Part shown: positions 38,739 to 47,778 of the stretch, piece by piece | Layout: each line of letters opens with the position of its first letter | Numbering within the stretch: position 1 is the stretch's first letter | Translations under genes and position numbers: made by a program | The notes under the pieces: model-generated | Told to the model about the DNA's origin: nothing | Databases searched by the model: none | What the model saw: only the letters and a program-made list of their open reading frames with translations | Origin: Thiobacillus sp. SCUT-2 | GTDB lineage: Bacteria > Pseudomonadota > Gammaproteobacteria > Burkholderiales > Thiobacillaceae | Direction: 5' to 3' | Length of the DNA stretch: 64,000 nucleotides | Assembly: GCF_035621355.1 (NCBI RefSeq) | Contig: NZ_CP141769.1 | Span: forward strand, 2,232,001-2,296,000

Positions 38739-40412
38739 CTATAGGCCAGGGTGCGGCTGGCTCAGGCGCCGGCAATAGTCGATGAGGGCGTTGGTCGAGG
38801 CGTCGTGGCCGCCCGCCGGGACGTCGGCGTGCAGTTCGGTCAGGATGCGGCTGGCCAGCTGCTTGCCGAGCTCGACCCCCCACTGGTCGTAGGAATCCAG
38901 GTTCCAGATCACGCCCTGCACGAAGATCTTGTGCTCGTAGAGCGCGACCAGCATGCCGAGGGCGTGGGGCGCGAGCTGGGTCAGGACGATCGCATTGGAC
39001 GGGTGGTTGCCTTCGAACACCTGGTAAGGCGAGGCCTGGCCGGTCTGCGCGCGGGTTTCCTCCAGCGTGCGGCCCCGCATCAGCGCCTCGGTCTGGGCGA
39101 GAAAGTTGGCGATCAGGATGTCGTGATGCGCCTGCATGTCGGGCGTGTGCGGCGCAAGCGAGATGATGAAATCGGCCGGTATCAGCCGCGTGCCCTGGTG
39201 CAGCAGCTGGTAGAACGCGTGCTGGCCGTTGATTCCGGTGGCGCCCCAGACGATCTGGCCGGTCGGATAGTCGACGACGTGGCCGTCGCGGTCGACCGAC
39301 TTGCCGTTCGATTCCATGTCGGCCTGCTCCAGATAGGCCGGCAGGCTCCGGAGGTAATGGTCGTAGGGCAGGATGGCATGCGATTCGGCGCCGAAGAAGT
39401 TGTTGTACCAGACACCCAGCAGGGCAAGGACGACGGGCATGTTCCTGTCGAGCGGCGCATGGCGGAAGTGCTCGTCCATCTCGTGCGCGCCTTCGAGCAG
39501 TTCGACGAAGCGCTCGCCGCCGACCGCCAGCACGATCGACAATCCGATCGCCGACCACAGCGAATAGCGTCCGCCGACCCAGTCCCAGAATTCGAACATG
39601 TTGCCCGGATCGATGCCGAAGGCGACGACGGCGTCGCGGTTGGTCGACACCGCGACGAAATGCTTCGCGATGTGCTTCTCCGCCTGCGACTGCGCCAGGA
39701 ACCATTCGCGTGCAGTGTGCGCGTTCGTCATCGTTTCCTGGGTCGCGAAGGTCTTCGACGACACGACGAACAGCGTCGTCTCCGGATTGAGCGTTTCGAG
39801 CGTCTCCTTCACGTGGGCGCCGTCGACGTTGGATAGGAAATGCACCTTGAGGCGCGGATGGCGGTAGGGCTTCAGGGCCTGGTAGACCATCTGCGGCCCG
39901 AGGTCCGAGCCGCCGATGCCGATGTTGACGACGTCGGTGATGCGCTCGCCCGTGTAGCCGCGCCAGACGCCGCTGCGCACCTGCTCGGCGAACGCGCCCA
40001 TGCGCCCGATCACCGCGTTCACCTTCGGCATCACATCCTCGCCGTCGACGATGACCGGGCGGTTGCTGCGATTGCGCAGCGCGACGTGCAGCACGGCCCG
40101 GTTCTCGGTGTGATTGATCTTCTCGCCGGCGAACATGCGCTCGCGCCAGCCGGCGACGTCGGCCTCCTGCGCGAGCTGCAGCAGCAGCCTCATCGTCTCG
40201 TCGATGATGCGGTTTTTCGAGTAATCGAGCAGCACCTCGCCGACCTGCAGCGAAAACCGCTCGAACCGGCGCGGATCGGCCGCGAACAGCTCGCGCATGT
40301 GCACGCCCGCAATCTGCGCCTGGTGCGCCTTCAGCTGCCTGCACACCGGGCGGTGCAGCGAGCCGTGACTCTCATCCTGCTGCGCTTGCGCGCGTGCCGA
40401 CGGTGCCATCAT
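38739..40412 (-). CDS. pgi: Glucose-6-phosphate isomerase
   Basis: A 557-residue isomerase linking fructose-6-P and glucose-6-P. Blocks: [67 protein letters not shown] and [20 protein letters not shown]. The start is taken at a double ATG (40410-40412) with GGAG 6-9 nt upstream; longer forms add sequence unlike other Pgi proteins. First gene of the eight-gene minus-strand glycogen operon, so carbon enters here from gluconeogenesis. Confidence 0.96.
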   Translation of the reverse strand: MMAPSARAQAQQDESHGSLHRPVCRQLKAHQAQIAGVHMRELFAADPRRFERFSLQVGEVLLDYSKNRIIDETMRLLLQLAQEADVAGWRERMFAGEKINHTENRAVLHVALRNRSNRPVIVDGEDVMPKVNAVIGRMGAFAEQVRSGVWRGYTGERITDVVNIGIGGSDLGPQMVYQALKPYRHPRLKVHFLSNVDGAHVKETLETLNPETTLFVVSSKTFATQETMTNAHTAREWFLAQSQAEKHIAKHFVAVSTNRDAVVAFGIDPGNMFEFWDWVGGRYSLWSAIGLSIVLAVGGERFVELLEGAHEMDEHFRHAPLDRNMPVVLALLGVWYNNFFGAESHAILPYDHYLRSLPAYLEQADMESNGKSVDRDGHVVDYPTGQIVWGATGINGQHAFYQLLHQGTRLIPADFIISLAPHTPDMQAHHDILIANFLAQTEALMRGRTLEETRAQTGQASPYQVFEGNHPSNAIVLTQLAPHALGMLVALYEHKIFVQGVIWNLDSYDQWGVELGKQLASRILTELHADVPAGGHDASTNALIDYCRRLSQPHPGL

Positions 40413-40795
40413 CGTTTCTCCAGGGACTGCCGGGCCATGCCGCATTGTCGTTCGATCGACACCAAGCAACGGCCATGCCATTGACCAAAATAACGGGCTC
40501 TTCCGTTAACCATAGGCAAAATTGGTGATGCTCCGATGACACGTCCTCATCTTGGATGGGATTCGGCCGATAAATTCCCCGGCCGATGCCACAAAACGGT
40601 TCAACGATGCCCCGGAATCGTGCCGTCCGACTGGTACAGTCCTTGCAGATTACCCGTCGGGCACGGCGGCGACCGAACGATCGCCGGAATCGAAACGGCA
40701 AGCGCTTGTTTTCATTGGGGCGCGAAACCGGACGGGCGCGCCGCCCTGTTCATCATTCGGCAGCGGCCGGCGAAATATCGGAAGAGGTACAGGAC
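40413..40795. other. 383-nt divergent region between pgi and the EPS cluster
   Basis: Carries the sigma-54 promoter of the exopolysaccharide cluster (40632-40647). It is less GC-rich than its surroundings in the part near 40490-40570. No convincing gene; an in-frame extension of the epimerase through here lacks a ribosome site and is unlike the family. Confidence 0.6.
40632..40647 (+). promoter_or_regulatory. Sigma-54 promoter (-24/-12)
   Basis: TGGTACA, 4 nt, TTGCA: matches the RpoN consensus TGGYRYR-N4-TTGCW at every position. Transcription would start near 40659, leaving a leader of about 137 nt before the epimerase ATG. RpoN promoters need an enhancer-binding activator, so the downstream cluster is probably tightly regulated. 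Confidence 0.8.
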
Positions 40796-41779
40796 ATGCA
40801 TGTTTTGATCACGGGCGGCGCAGGCTTCATCGGCTCGCACCTGGCGGACCACCACCTGGCGCGCGGCGACCAGGTTTACGTCGTGGACAACCTCAGCACC
40901 GGATCGCTCGCGAACGTCGCCGCGTTTCGCGGCCACCCCGGCTTCCGCTTCGCCGAGGCCGACATCCTCCACTGGAACGGGCTCGGCGAGGCCGTGGCCT
41001 GGGCCGACCGCATCTATCACATGGCGGCGGTCGTCGGCGTGAAGAAGGTGCTGGAAGATCCCGTCGCCGTGATGTCGACCAACATGACCGGCACCGAGCG
41101 CGTCCTGCGCGCCATCCACCATGGCGGCTGGAACCCGCAGGTCATCATCGCCTCGACGTCGGAGGTCTACGGCTTCAACCCGCAGAGCAGCTTTGCCGAA
41201 AGCGACTACATCGTGCTGCCGTCGGCCGGCCGGCTGCGCTGGGCCTACGCCGTCACCAAGCTGGCCGACGAGTTTCTCGCCTTCTCCTACGCGCGCAAGT
41301 ACGGCCTCCATATCGTGGTCGCGCGCCTGTTCAACACCATCGGCCCCAACCAGGTCGGCCACTACGGCATGGTCGTGCCGCGCTTCGTCCGCCAGGCCGT
41401 CGACGGCGATCCGCTCACCGTCTACGGCGAAGGCACCCAGACGCGCTCGTTCTGCGACGTGCGCGACACCGTGGTCGCGCTGGACCAGCTCGCCGGGTGC
41501 CCCGAGGCCTGGGGCGAGGTGGTGAACGTCGGCAACGACCAGGAAATCTCGATCCGCGCGCTCGCCGAGCTCATCGTGCAGCGCGCGCGCAGCACCTCGC
41601 CGCTGCATTTCGTGTCCTACAAGGACGCCTACGGCGAGGAATTCGAGGATGTCACCCACCGCCGCCCGGTGCTCAACAAGCTGCGCGCACTGACCGGATT
41701 CAGCCCCGAATGGACCCTCACCCGCACGCTGGAAGACTTGATCGAACGCGAACGCGCCAAAATCCGGCGCGTGGCGTAA
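40796..41779 (+). CDS. NAD-dependent sugar-nucleotide epimerase/dehydratase
   Basis: A 327-residue short-chain dehydrogenase of the extended type: MHVLITGGAGFIGSHLAD with the GxxGxxG NAD site, IIASTSEVYGFNP with the catalytic Ser/Thr region, and WAYAVTKLADEF giving the YxxxK pair. Motif spacing is like UDP-glucuronate decarboxylase and UDP-glucose 4-epimerase relatives. It would supply an activated sugar for the glycosyltransferase that follows. First gene after a sigma-54 promoter. The exact reaction cannot be read from sequence. Confidence 0.87.
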   Translation: MHVLITGGAGFIGSHLADHHLARGDQVYVVDNLSTGSLANVAAFRGHPGFRFAEADILHWNGLGEAVAWADRIYHMAAVVGVKKVLEDPVAVMSTNMTGTERVLRAIHHGGWNPQVIIASTSEVYGFNPQSSFAESDYIVLPSAGRLRWAYAVTKLADEFLAFSYARKYGLHIVVARLFNTIGPNQVGHYGMVVPRFVRQAVDGDPLTVYGEGTQTRSFCDVRDTVVALDQLAGCPEAWGEVVNVGNDQEISIRALAELIVQRARSTSPLHFVSYKDAYGEEFEDVTHRRPVLNKLRALTGFSPEWTLTRTLEDLIERERAKIRRVA

Positions 41780-41787
41780 ACGTCACC

Positions 41788-41793
41788 TAGAAT
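41788..41793 (+). promoter_or_regulatory. Possible -10 box of the glycosyltransferase gene
   Basis: TAGAAT followed by 8 nt and the ATG at 41802; if used, it would give a leaderless mRNA. It may add a sigma-70 entry inside the sigma-54 cluster. Confidence 0.35.
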
Positions 41794-41801
41794 AGGCCGC
41801 C

Positions 41802-43193
41802 ATGGCAACCACTCCGTATTTCATTCTCAGCCCGAACACGGTGCTGAGCCTCATCGGCCTCGCCCACGGGCCGGACAAGACCCTCCCCAACCCCGCAGAA
41901 GACTGGCGCGAAGCCACCGTCGACGTCGTCATTCCGGCCTTCAACGAGGAAAGCAACATTCCCCTCTGCCTGGCCGCGCTGGCCCGCCAGACCCGCAAGC
42001 CGACGCGCATCATCCTCGTCGACGACGGCAGCAGCGACCGCACCGTCGAATACGCCCAGACCTTCTGCGATCTCAACGGCATCGACCTGATCACCATCCG
42101 GCGCGCCCGGTCGATCGGCAAGACGCCGACGCTGAAGCGCCAATCGCGCGAATTCGACTCCGACGTCCAGTTCATCCTCGACGGCGACACCGTGCTCGAG
42201 TCGGAGAACTACATCGACCGCGTGGTCGAGGAACTCTACAAGGGCGCCGGGATCGCCAGCGCCTGCGGCACCGTGCTGCCCCTGCGCGACCGCGACCGCC
42301 GCGCGATGCTGAAGGCCGAGCCCCTGCAGACCTTCCTGCGCTCCCACCCCGAGGCGACCATCTACCCCAAGGTGGGCTGGTTCCATCACCTGCAGCGCGG
42401 CGTCACCGACATGTATCGCGACGTGCTGTACTATTTCCTGCAGAAATTCGTGTACCTGGGGCAGGTGACCTTCTTCGGCAGCATCCTCAATCCGGTGGGC
42501 TGCGCGGTCGCCTACCGCCGCGACGTGCTGAAGACCATCGTGTTCGACCGCTACGAGCCCCTGCTCGGCGACGACCTCACCAACTCGGAGGACATCTTCA
42601 TCGGCTTCGCGATGAACGACAACGGCTACCGCAACATCCAGCTCACCGACGTCTACGCCCGCTCGCAGGAGCCGGAGGTCGGCCGCGTGCCGGGGCAGAT
42701 CTACCTGTGGTCGTCGTCCTTCCTGCAAAGCTGCTACTACTTCGACGAGCTGATGCGCAGCCCGTTCAAGGCGTTCAAGCGCTACCGGCACAAGAAGCAG
42801 GAAGCCTCCACGCGGACCGGCGGCGGTGCCGACAAGCGCGTCCATTTCGAGCAGTACCGCCAGCCGTTCGGCGCGGACTACACGCGCAAGTACGGCCGCC
42901 CCATCGGCTGGGTGCTGTTCATGTCGGCCTTCGAGAAGGTGGCCTTTCCGACCGTGCTGCTGATCATGATCATGCTGCAGCTGTGGGAGCCGCTCGCGAT
43001 CACGCTGGCGGCGGAAACGGCGGTCGGCACCGCCATCCTGGTCACCGTCGCCAAAGGCCACCGCCTCGAATACTTCCTCAAGAGCCTGCTCGTGATGCCG
43101 CTGCGCTACGCCGTGCTGCTGTTCGATCTCGTCACCATCGGCCGCTTCGCCGCCGATCTCTGGATCTTCCGCAACCGCAGGTGGCGCAAATGA
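41802..43193 (+). CDS. Membrane glycosyltransferase, family 2 (polysaccharide synthase)
   Basis: A 463-residue GT2 protein. The cytoplasmic catalytic domain shows VDVVIPAFNEESNIPLCL, ILVDDGSSDRTVEYA, VQFILDGDTVLESENYI and GDDLTNSEDIFIGFAMND (the D, DxD-like and ED motifs). The usual QxxRW product-binding motif is not evident; the corresponding region reads PGQIYLWSSSFLQS. Near the C-terminus there are hydrophobic segments (FPTVLLIMIMLQLW; AETAVGTAILVTVA; LRYAVLLFDLVTIG), as in PgaC/HAS-type processive synthases. It overlaps the exporter gene by ATGA, so synthase and exporter are made together. Confidence 0.88.
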   Translation: MATTPYFILSPNTVLSLIGLAHGPDKTLPNPAEDWREATVDVVIPAFNEESNIPLCLAALARQTRKPTRIILVDDGSSDRTVEYAQTFCDLNGIDLITIRRARSIGKTPTLKRQSREFDSDVQFILDGDTVLESENYIDRVVEELYKGAGIASACGTVLPLRDRDRRAMLKAEPLQTFLRSHPEATIYPKVGWFHHLQRGVTDMYRDVLYYFLQKFVYLGQVTFFGSILNPVGCAVAYRRDVLKTIVFDRYEPLLGDDLTNSEDIFIGFAMNDNGYRNIQLTDVYARSQEPEVGRVPGQIYLWSSSFLQSCYYFDELMRSPFKAFKRYRHKKQEASTRTGGGADKRVHFEQYRQPFGADYTRKYGRPIGWVLFMSAFEKVAFPTVLLIMIMLQLWEPLAITLAAETAVGTAILVTVAKGHRLEYFLKSLLVMPLRYAVLLFDLVTIGRFAADLWIFRNRRWRK

Positions 43194-45511
43194 GGCAATC
43201 CTGGCTGTTCCCCCTCGTGCTCGCCGCCAGTGCACCGCTCGCTGCGCTGGCCCAGTCGGTTCCCGACGCCGGCCTGCACGCCGAGATGCAGGGCCACTGG
43301 AGCGAAGCGGTCGACGTCTACGCCCAGGCGCTGAAGGCCAACCCCGCGCAGGCGAATCTCTGGGAGCGCATCGCCGACATCCGCGCCACCCGTCTGAAGA
43401 TGCCGGAAGCCGCCGCCGACGCCCTGCGCGAGGCGACCCGCTACGCGCCCGATGACGCGCGCCTGCACTACAAGCTTTCGCAGGCGTACGCCGCGATCCA
43501 GAAGGGACCGAGCGCGCTCACCGCCATCAGCCGGGCCGTCGAGCTCGATCCGGGCAACCCGACCTACCTGCGCGCGCGCGGCGAGATCGCGCTGTGGACC
43601 GGCTACTACCTCGTGGCCGGCGACAGCTTCGAGCGGATTCTCGCGGCCTCGCCGCGCGACGCCGACGCGCTGCTCGGTCTCGCCCGCGCCAGCGCGCGCG
43701 GCGGCAAGAAGGACGCCGCCGTGCCGCGCTACCGTGCCTATCTCGCCGAGCGCCCCCAGGACAAGGACGCCATGCTCGAATACATGGAGCTCGAGGCGGA
43801 GCGCGGCAACACGCAGGCGGTGCAGGAATACGACGGGATCTATCGCCAGCGCTTCGGCGCCGGCAAGGACTACTGGCTGCGCATGGCCGACATCTACGCG
43901 CTCGCCAACGATCCGGCCGCTTCTTCGGCGGCGCTGAAGGAGGCGAGCCGCCTCGCCCCGCAGGACGCCGCCCTGTTCCATCGCCTGGCGCAGAGCTATC
44001 CGACCGAAAAGGACGCGAAGGCGTCGGCGGCGGCGATCGAGCGCGCCGTCGAACTCGACCCGAAGAACCTCGAATATCTGCGCACCCGCGCCGACCTCGC
44101 GTCCTGGCGCGGCGACTACGCCATGGCACTCGACAGCTACCGGCGCATCCTCGCCCTCGCGCCGGACGATCCCGGCGCCCGCCTCGGCATCGCCCGCGTG
44201 CAGTACTGGCGCAGCGCGCTGGGCGAGTCCGCCTGCGCCTACCGCGACTACCTCGCGCGGCAGCCCGGCGTCGCCGCGGCGTGGATGGAATACATCGTCG
44301 TCGTCACCGAAATGGGCGACTACGCGCGCGCGACGGAACTGCTGGAGGATTACCGCACGCGCTTCGGCGACAACGTCGCGTACCGCAAGCAGAAGGCGCG
44401 CGTGCTGGCCTGGGCCGAGCGCCCCACCGCCGCGCTCGGCGAAGTCGCCGAGCTCGACCGCACGCTGCGCGACGACTACGAACTCGACTACACCCGCACC
44501 ATCGCCCTGCACTACGCCCATCGGCCACGCGAGGCGCTGGCCAGCCTTGCCGCGGTCGCACGGCTGCGCCCGAACGACAAGGAGACGCTCGATCTCGCCC
44601 GTTTCGTGCGCACGCCCCTGCGCTCCAACGCAACGATCGACTTCGGCTACCACGCCGGCTCCGACGACGTCAGCATCCGCCACGCCGGCGTGCGCGGCGA
44701 GTATGTCATCAACCCGGAAACGCGTCTCTTCGGCGGCGCCGACCACCAGTGGCTCCATGCCGACGCCGGCAGCGGCTACGAAAAGCCCGACGGCGGTACC
44801 TCGCTCGGCTACAACCGCGCCTGGCTCGGCATCCAGCATCGCGTGTCCCCCCAACTCTCGCTCGATGCGCAAGCCGGAGGCGGCAGCGCGGAAGGCGACA
44901 GCCGCTTCATCTACGAAGTCGGCGCCGACCTGCAGCCGGGCGACACGCTCGCGATGCGGCTGTCGCGCCGGCAGGATCTGTTCGCCGTCTCGCCGCGCGC
45001 CGCCAAGCTCGGCATCGAACGGCGCGCCAATACGCTCGACGCCACCTGGACGCCCGACCTGCGCTGGACCGTGCCGGGACGCCTGGGCTACGACACGCTG
45101 TCCGACGGCAACACGCGCTGGGAGGCCGAGCTTGCGCCGCGCCGCGCCGTCCTGCGCAGCCAGCGCCTGAATCTCGACCTGGGCGTGAGCGGCCGCTGGT
45201 TCGGCTTCGACGACGACCCGGGGCACGGCTACTACGCCCCCTCGCTCTACCAGCGCTATGCGCTGACCGCCTTCACCTACTGGAAGATCAGCGACGATGA
45301 CGGCGTGAGCGTGGCCTTCAGCTACGGACCCTACAAGGACAACACGATGGGCGGCTTCCGTGCCGGCGGCGACATCGTCGCCGAGGGCTTCTTCGGCCTC
45401 TACCGCGACTGGTTCCTCGACGTGAAGGCCGGCGTGTCGCGCTACGGCGGCGGCGCCACCGCGGGCTACCGTTCGGCGCTGTTCGAGGTCAGTCTGACGC
45501 GCCGCTTCTGA
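43190..45511 (+). CDS. TPR / outer-membrane beta-barrel exopolysaccharide exporter
   Basis: A 773-residue exported protein: signal peptide RQSWLFPLVLAASAPLAALA, then about 450 residues of tetratricopeptide-like repeats (units such as AVELDPGNPTYLRARGEIAL and AVELDPKNLEYLRTRADLAS), then an aromatic and glycine-rich beta-barrel region from about residue 480 ending in SLTRRF, the terminal Phe expected for an outer-membrane protein. The TPR-plus-barrel design is that of PgaA and BcsC, which guide a polymer across the periplasm and outer membrane. Coupled to the synthase gene by ATGA. Confidence 0.85.
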   Translation: MRQSWLFPLVLAASAPLAALAQSVPDAGLHAEMQGHWSEAVDVYAQALKANPAQANLWERIADIRATRLKMPEAAADALREATRYAPDDARLHYKLSQAYAAIQKGPSALTAISRAVELDPGNPTYLRARGEIALWTGYYLVAGDSFERILAASPRDADALLGLARASARGGKKDAAVPRYRAYLAERPQDKDAMLEYMELEAERGNTQAVQEYDGIYRQRFGAGKDYWLRMADIYALANDPAASSAALKEASRLAPQDAALFHRLAQSYPTEKDAKASAAAIERAVELDPKNLEYLRTRADLASWRGDYAMALDSYRRILALAPDDPGARLGIARVQYWRSALGESACAYRDYLARQPGVAAAWMEYIVVVTEMGDYARATELLEDYRTRFGDNVAYRKQKARVLAWAERPTAALGEVAELDRTLRDDYELDYTRTIALHYAHRPREALASLAAVARLRPNDKETLDLARFVRTPLRSNATIDFGYHAGSDDVSIRHAGVRGEYVINPETRLFGGADHQWLHADAGSGYEKPDGGTSLGYNRAWLGIQHRVSPQLSLDAQAGGGSAEGDSRFIYEVGADLQPGDTLAMRLSRRQDLFAVSPRAAKLGIERRANTLDATWTPDLRWTVPGRLGYDTLSDGNTRWEAELAPRRAVLRSQRLNLDLGVSGRWFGFDDDPGHGYYAPSLYQRYALTAFTYWKISDDDGVSVAFSYGPYKDNTMGGFRAGGDIVAEGFFGLYRDWFLDVKAGVSRYGGGATAGYRSALFEVSLTRRF

Positions 45512-45545
45512 GGCCCCCTGCGGCATCGGCGCCCCGCTCTCCCGC

Positions 45546-46493
45546 ATGATCCGCCGCCTGCTTGGCCTCCTCCTGCTGCTGCCGCGCCTGGCCGCCGCGG
45601 CCGCGCCGCAGCCGGCGGTGGCCTTCACCTTCGACGATCTCCCCTACGCCGCGGTGGTGTCGGACGACGATGCCACGCTCGGCAGCATGACCGCGCATCT
45701 CGTGCAGCGGCTGCGGGCCGCGCAGGTGCCGGTGGTGGGCTTCGTCAACGAAGGCAAGCTCTACCGCGACGGCGAGCCGGATCCCGCACGGGTCGCACTG
45801 CTGCGCACCTGGCTCGACGCCGGCTTCGAACTCGGCAACCACACCTATTCGCATCCCTCGCTCGACCAGGTGCCGCTCGAGGCCTTCGAGGCCGACGTGC
45901 TTCGCGGCGAAGCCGTCACGCGCCCGCTGACGCAGGCGGCCGGCCGCACCCTGCGCTGGTTCCGCCATCCCTTCCTGCACGAAGGCACGACGCCGGACGT
46001 GCGCACCGCCTTCGCCCGCTTCCTCGCCGAACACGGCTATCGCGTCGCGCCGGTGACGGTCAACAGTGCCGAATGGGTGTTCGCCGCGGCCTACGCGAAC
46101 GCGCTTGCGCAGGGTGACGCCGACGCCGCCGGCCACATCGCCGCGGCCTACGTACCCTACATGCAGACGGCGTTCGCGCAGGCCGAGCAGCTCGCGCTCG
46201 ACCTGTTCGGCCGCCCGATCCCGCAGGTCGTCGTGCTGCACGCCAACCAGCTCAATGCCGACCATGTCTACACGCTCGTCGCCATGCTGCGGCAGCGCGG
46301 CTACCGCTTCGTCTCGCTGGACGACGCGCTGGCCGACCCCGTCTACGCGACGCCGCCGGGCGTCACCGGCGTCGAGGGCGAATCCTGGCTCGAAGGCTGG
46401 GCGCGCCAGGCCGGGCTGCGCCCCCCGGCGCTGCCGCCGCTGCCCGGGCTGGTGCGGCAGTGGGCGGGCCGTGCCGCCTACGGCGCCAACTGA
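45546..46493 (+). CDS. Secreted polysaccharide deacetylase (NodB domain)
   Basis: A 315-residue protein with signal peptide (MIRRLLGLLLLLPRLAAAAA). The NodB/CE4 motifs are present: AVAFTFDDLPY (catalytic Asp plus metal Asp), GNHTYSHPSL (metal histidines), LRWFRHPFLHEG and VVVLHANQLNADHV. It would remove N- or O-acetyl groups from a polysaccharide in the periplasm, as PgaB does for PNAG, but without PgaB's fused hydrolase domain. The GH10-like gene begins 1 nt after its stop, so the two act as a pair. Confidence 0.9.
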   Translation: MIRRLLGLLLLLPRLAAAAAPQPAVAFTFDDLPYAAVVSDDDATLGSMTAHLVQRLRAAQVPVVGFVNEGKLYRDGEPDPARVALLRTWLDAGFELGNHTYSHPSLDQVPLEAFEADVLRGEAVTRPLTQAAGRTLRWFRHPFLHEGTTPDVRTAFARFLAEHGYRVAPVTVNSAEWVFAAAYANALAQGDADAAGHIAAAYVPYMQTAFAQAEQLALDLFGRPIPQVVVLHANQLNADHVYTLVAMLRQRGYRFVSLDDALADPVYATPPGVTGVEGESWLEGWARQAGLRPPALPPLPGLVRQWAGRAAYGAN

Positions 46494-46494
46494 G

Positions 46495-47550
46495 ATGAGA
46501 CTCGGACGCAGCCTCGCCTTGATCGTATTCGCGCTGACGCTTGCCGCGACCTCGTCCGCCCCGGCCGCCACGCTGCGCAGTCTCGCGCCCGCCGCCGGCA
46601 TCCGGGTCGGCGCGGCGGTCGACGTCGAGGCCCTGGAGGCCGATCCGGCCTATGCCCGCCTGCTGGCGCGCGAATTCAACCTCGTGACGCCGGAGAACGC
46701 GATGAAATTCGCCGTCGTCCAGCCCGAGCGCGACCGCTACGATTTCACCCAGGCCGACGCCCTGGTCGCGTTCGCCGAAGCGCACGGGATGCAGGTGAAC
46801 GGCCACGTGCTGGTCTGGGACCGGCAGTTGCCCGATTGGCTGACCCAAGGCGGGTTCAGCCGCGACGAGCTGATGGCCATCCTGCGCGAGCACATCCGCA
46901 CGCTCGTCACGCGCTACCGCGGACGCGTCGCCTCGTGGGATGTCGCCGCCGAGGCGGTCGGCGAGGACGGCAAACTGCGCGACACGTTCTGGTCGCACGG
47001 CATCGGCCCCGACTACCTGGCGCTGGCCTTCCGCTGGGCGCACGAGGCCGATCCACAGGCACGCCTGCGCTACAACGACTACGGCGGCGAGGGCGCCGGC
47101 GCCAAATCCGACGGCATCTACCGGCTCGTCGCCGATTTGCGCCAGCAGGACGTGCCGATCGACGCCGTCGGCCTGCAGATGCACGTCGGCCTCGACGACG
47201 CCCCGCGCGCCGACGACGTGCGGATCAACATGAAGCGCCTGGCGGCGCTCGGGCTGCAGACCGACATCACCGAGATGGACGTGATGCTTCCGCTGCCCGC
47301 ACGCGGCACCGCCTTGCGCCGGCAGGCGCGGGTGTATGGCGCCATGCTGCAGGCCTGCCTCGCCGTGCCGCAGTGCCGCAGCTTCTCGACCTGGGGCGCG
47401 AGCGACGCACACTCCTGGATCCCCGAATATTTTCCGGGCCAGGGCGCGGCCCTGCTGTTCGCGGCCGACGGCCGCCCGAAGCCTGCCTGCGAAAGCGTCC
47501 GCGGCGTGCTCCGGCGCGCCGGGGCAGACAAACGCCGCCGGGTGGAATAA
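46495..47550 (+). CDS. Secreted GH10-like glycoside hydrolase, altered motif
   Basis: A 351-residue exported protein (signal LGRSLALIVFALTLAATSSA). The fold is GH10 (endo-xylanase family): EFNLVTPENAMKFAVVQPE, GMQVNGHVLVWDRQLPDWL, acid/base Glu153 in SWDVAAEAVGEDG and nucleophile Glu260 in TDITEMDVM. However, the nearly invariant WDVVNEA is WDVAAEA, so the Asn next to the acid/base is Ala, and YNDYNIE is YNDYGGE. It may cut an unusual polymer or act weakly. It ends the cluster and probably trims or processes the exported polysaccharide. Confidence 0.85.
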   Translation: MRLGRSLALIVFALTLAATSSAPAATLRSLAPAAGIRVGAAVDVEALEADPAYARLLAREFNLVTPENAMKFAVVQPERDRYDFTQADALVAFAEAHGMQVNGHVLVWDRQLPDWLTQGGFSRDELMAILREHIRTLVTRYRGRVASWDVAAEAVGEDGKLRDTFWSHGIGPDYLALAFRWAHEADPQARLRYNDYGGEGAGAKSDGIYRLVADLRQQDVPIDAVGLQMHVGLDDAPRADDVRINMKRLAALGLQTDITEMDVMLPLPARGTALRRQARVYGAMLQACLAVPQCRSFSTWGASDAHSWIPEYFPGQGAALLFAADGRPKPACESVRGVLRRAGADKRRRVE

Positions 47551-47778
47551 AGCGCCTATTCAGCTTGAAGGCGGAAGACGGCACACTCGCCTGCGCCCGT
47601 CCTTCACCATCATGCGAAACCCCGCCAAGAGACGACGCCTCCGGCGCCCCCCGGGGGGCAGCTTCCTCGTCCGCAACATGCGGCACCGCCGGCTCACGCC
47701 CGGCCTCCTGATCCACCGCGACCACCGCGAGTTCCGCGCGACAGGCCACGGCGCGTCGGACGCCCCCGGAGACTAGGC
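47551..47778. other. 228-nt spacer with doubtful 54-aa frame
   Basis: Between the GH10-like gene and the TonB-like gene. It holds an ATG frame (47612-47776) for a very arginine-rich 54-residue peptide (starting MRNPAKRRRLRRPPGG) without ribosome site or relatives recognised. No hairpin with T-run is evident. Confidence 0.4.

Noticed and set aside
47612-47776. Arginine-rich 54-aa frame before the TonB-like gene
   Set aside because: No ribosome site, random-looking composition and no recognisable family; kept only as a note.
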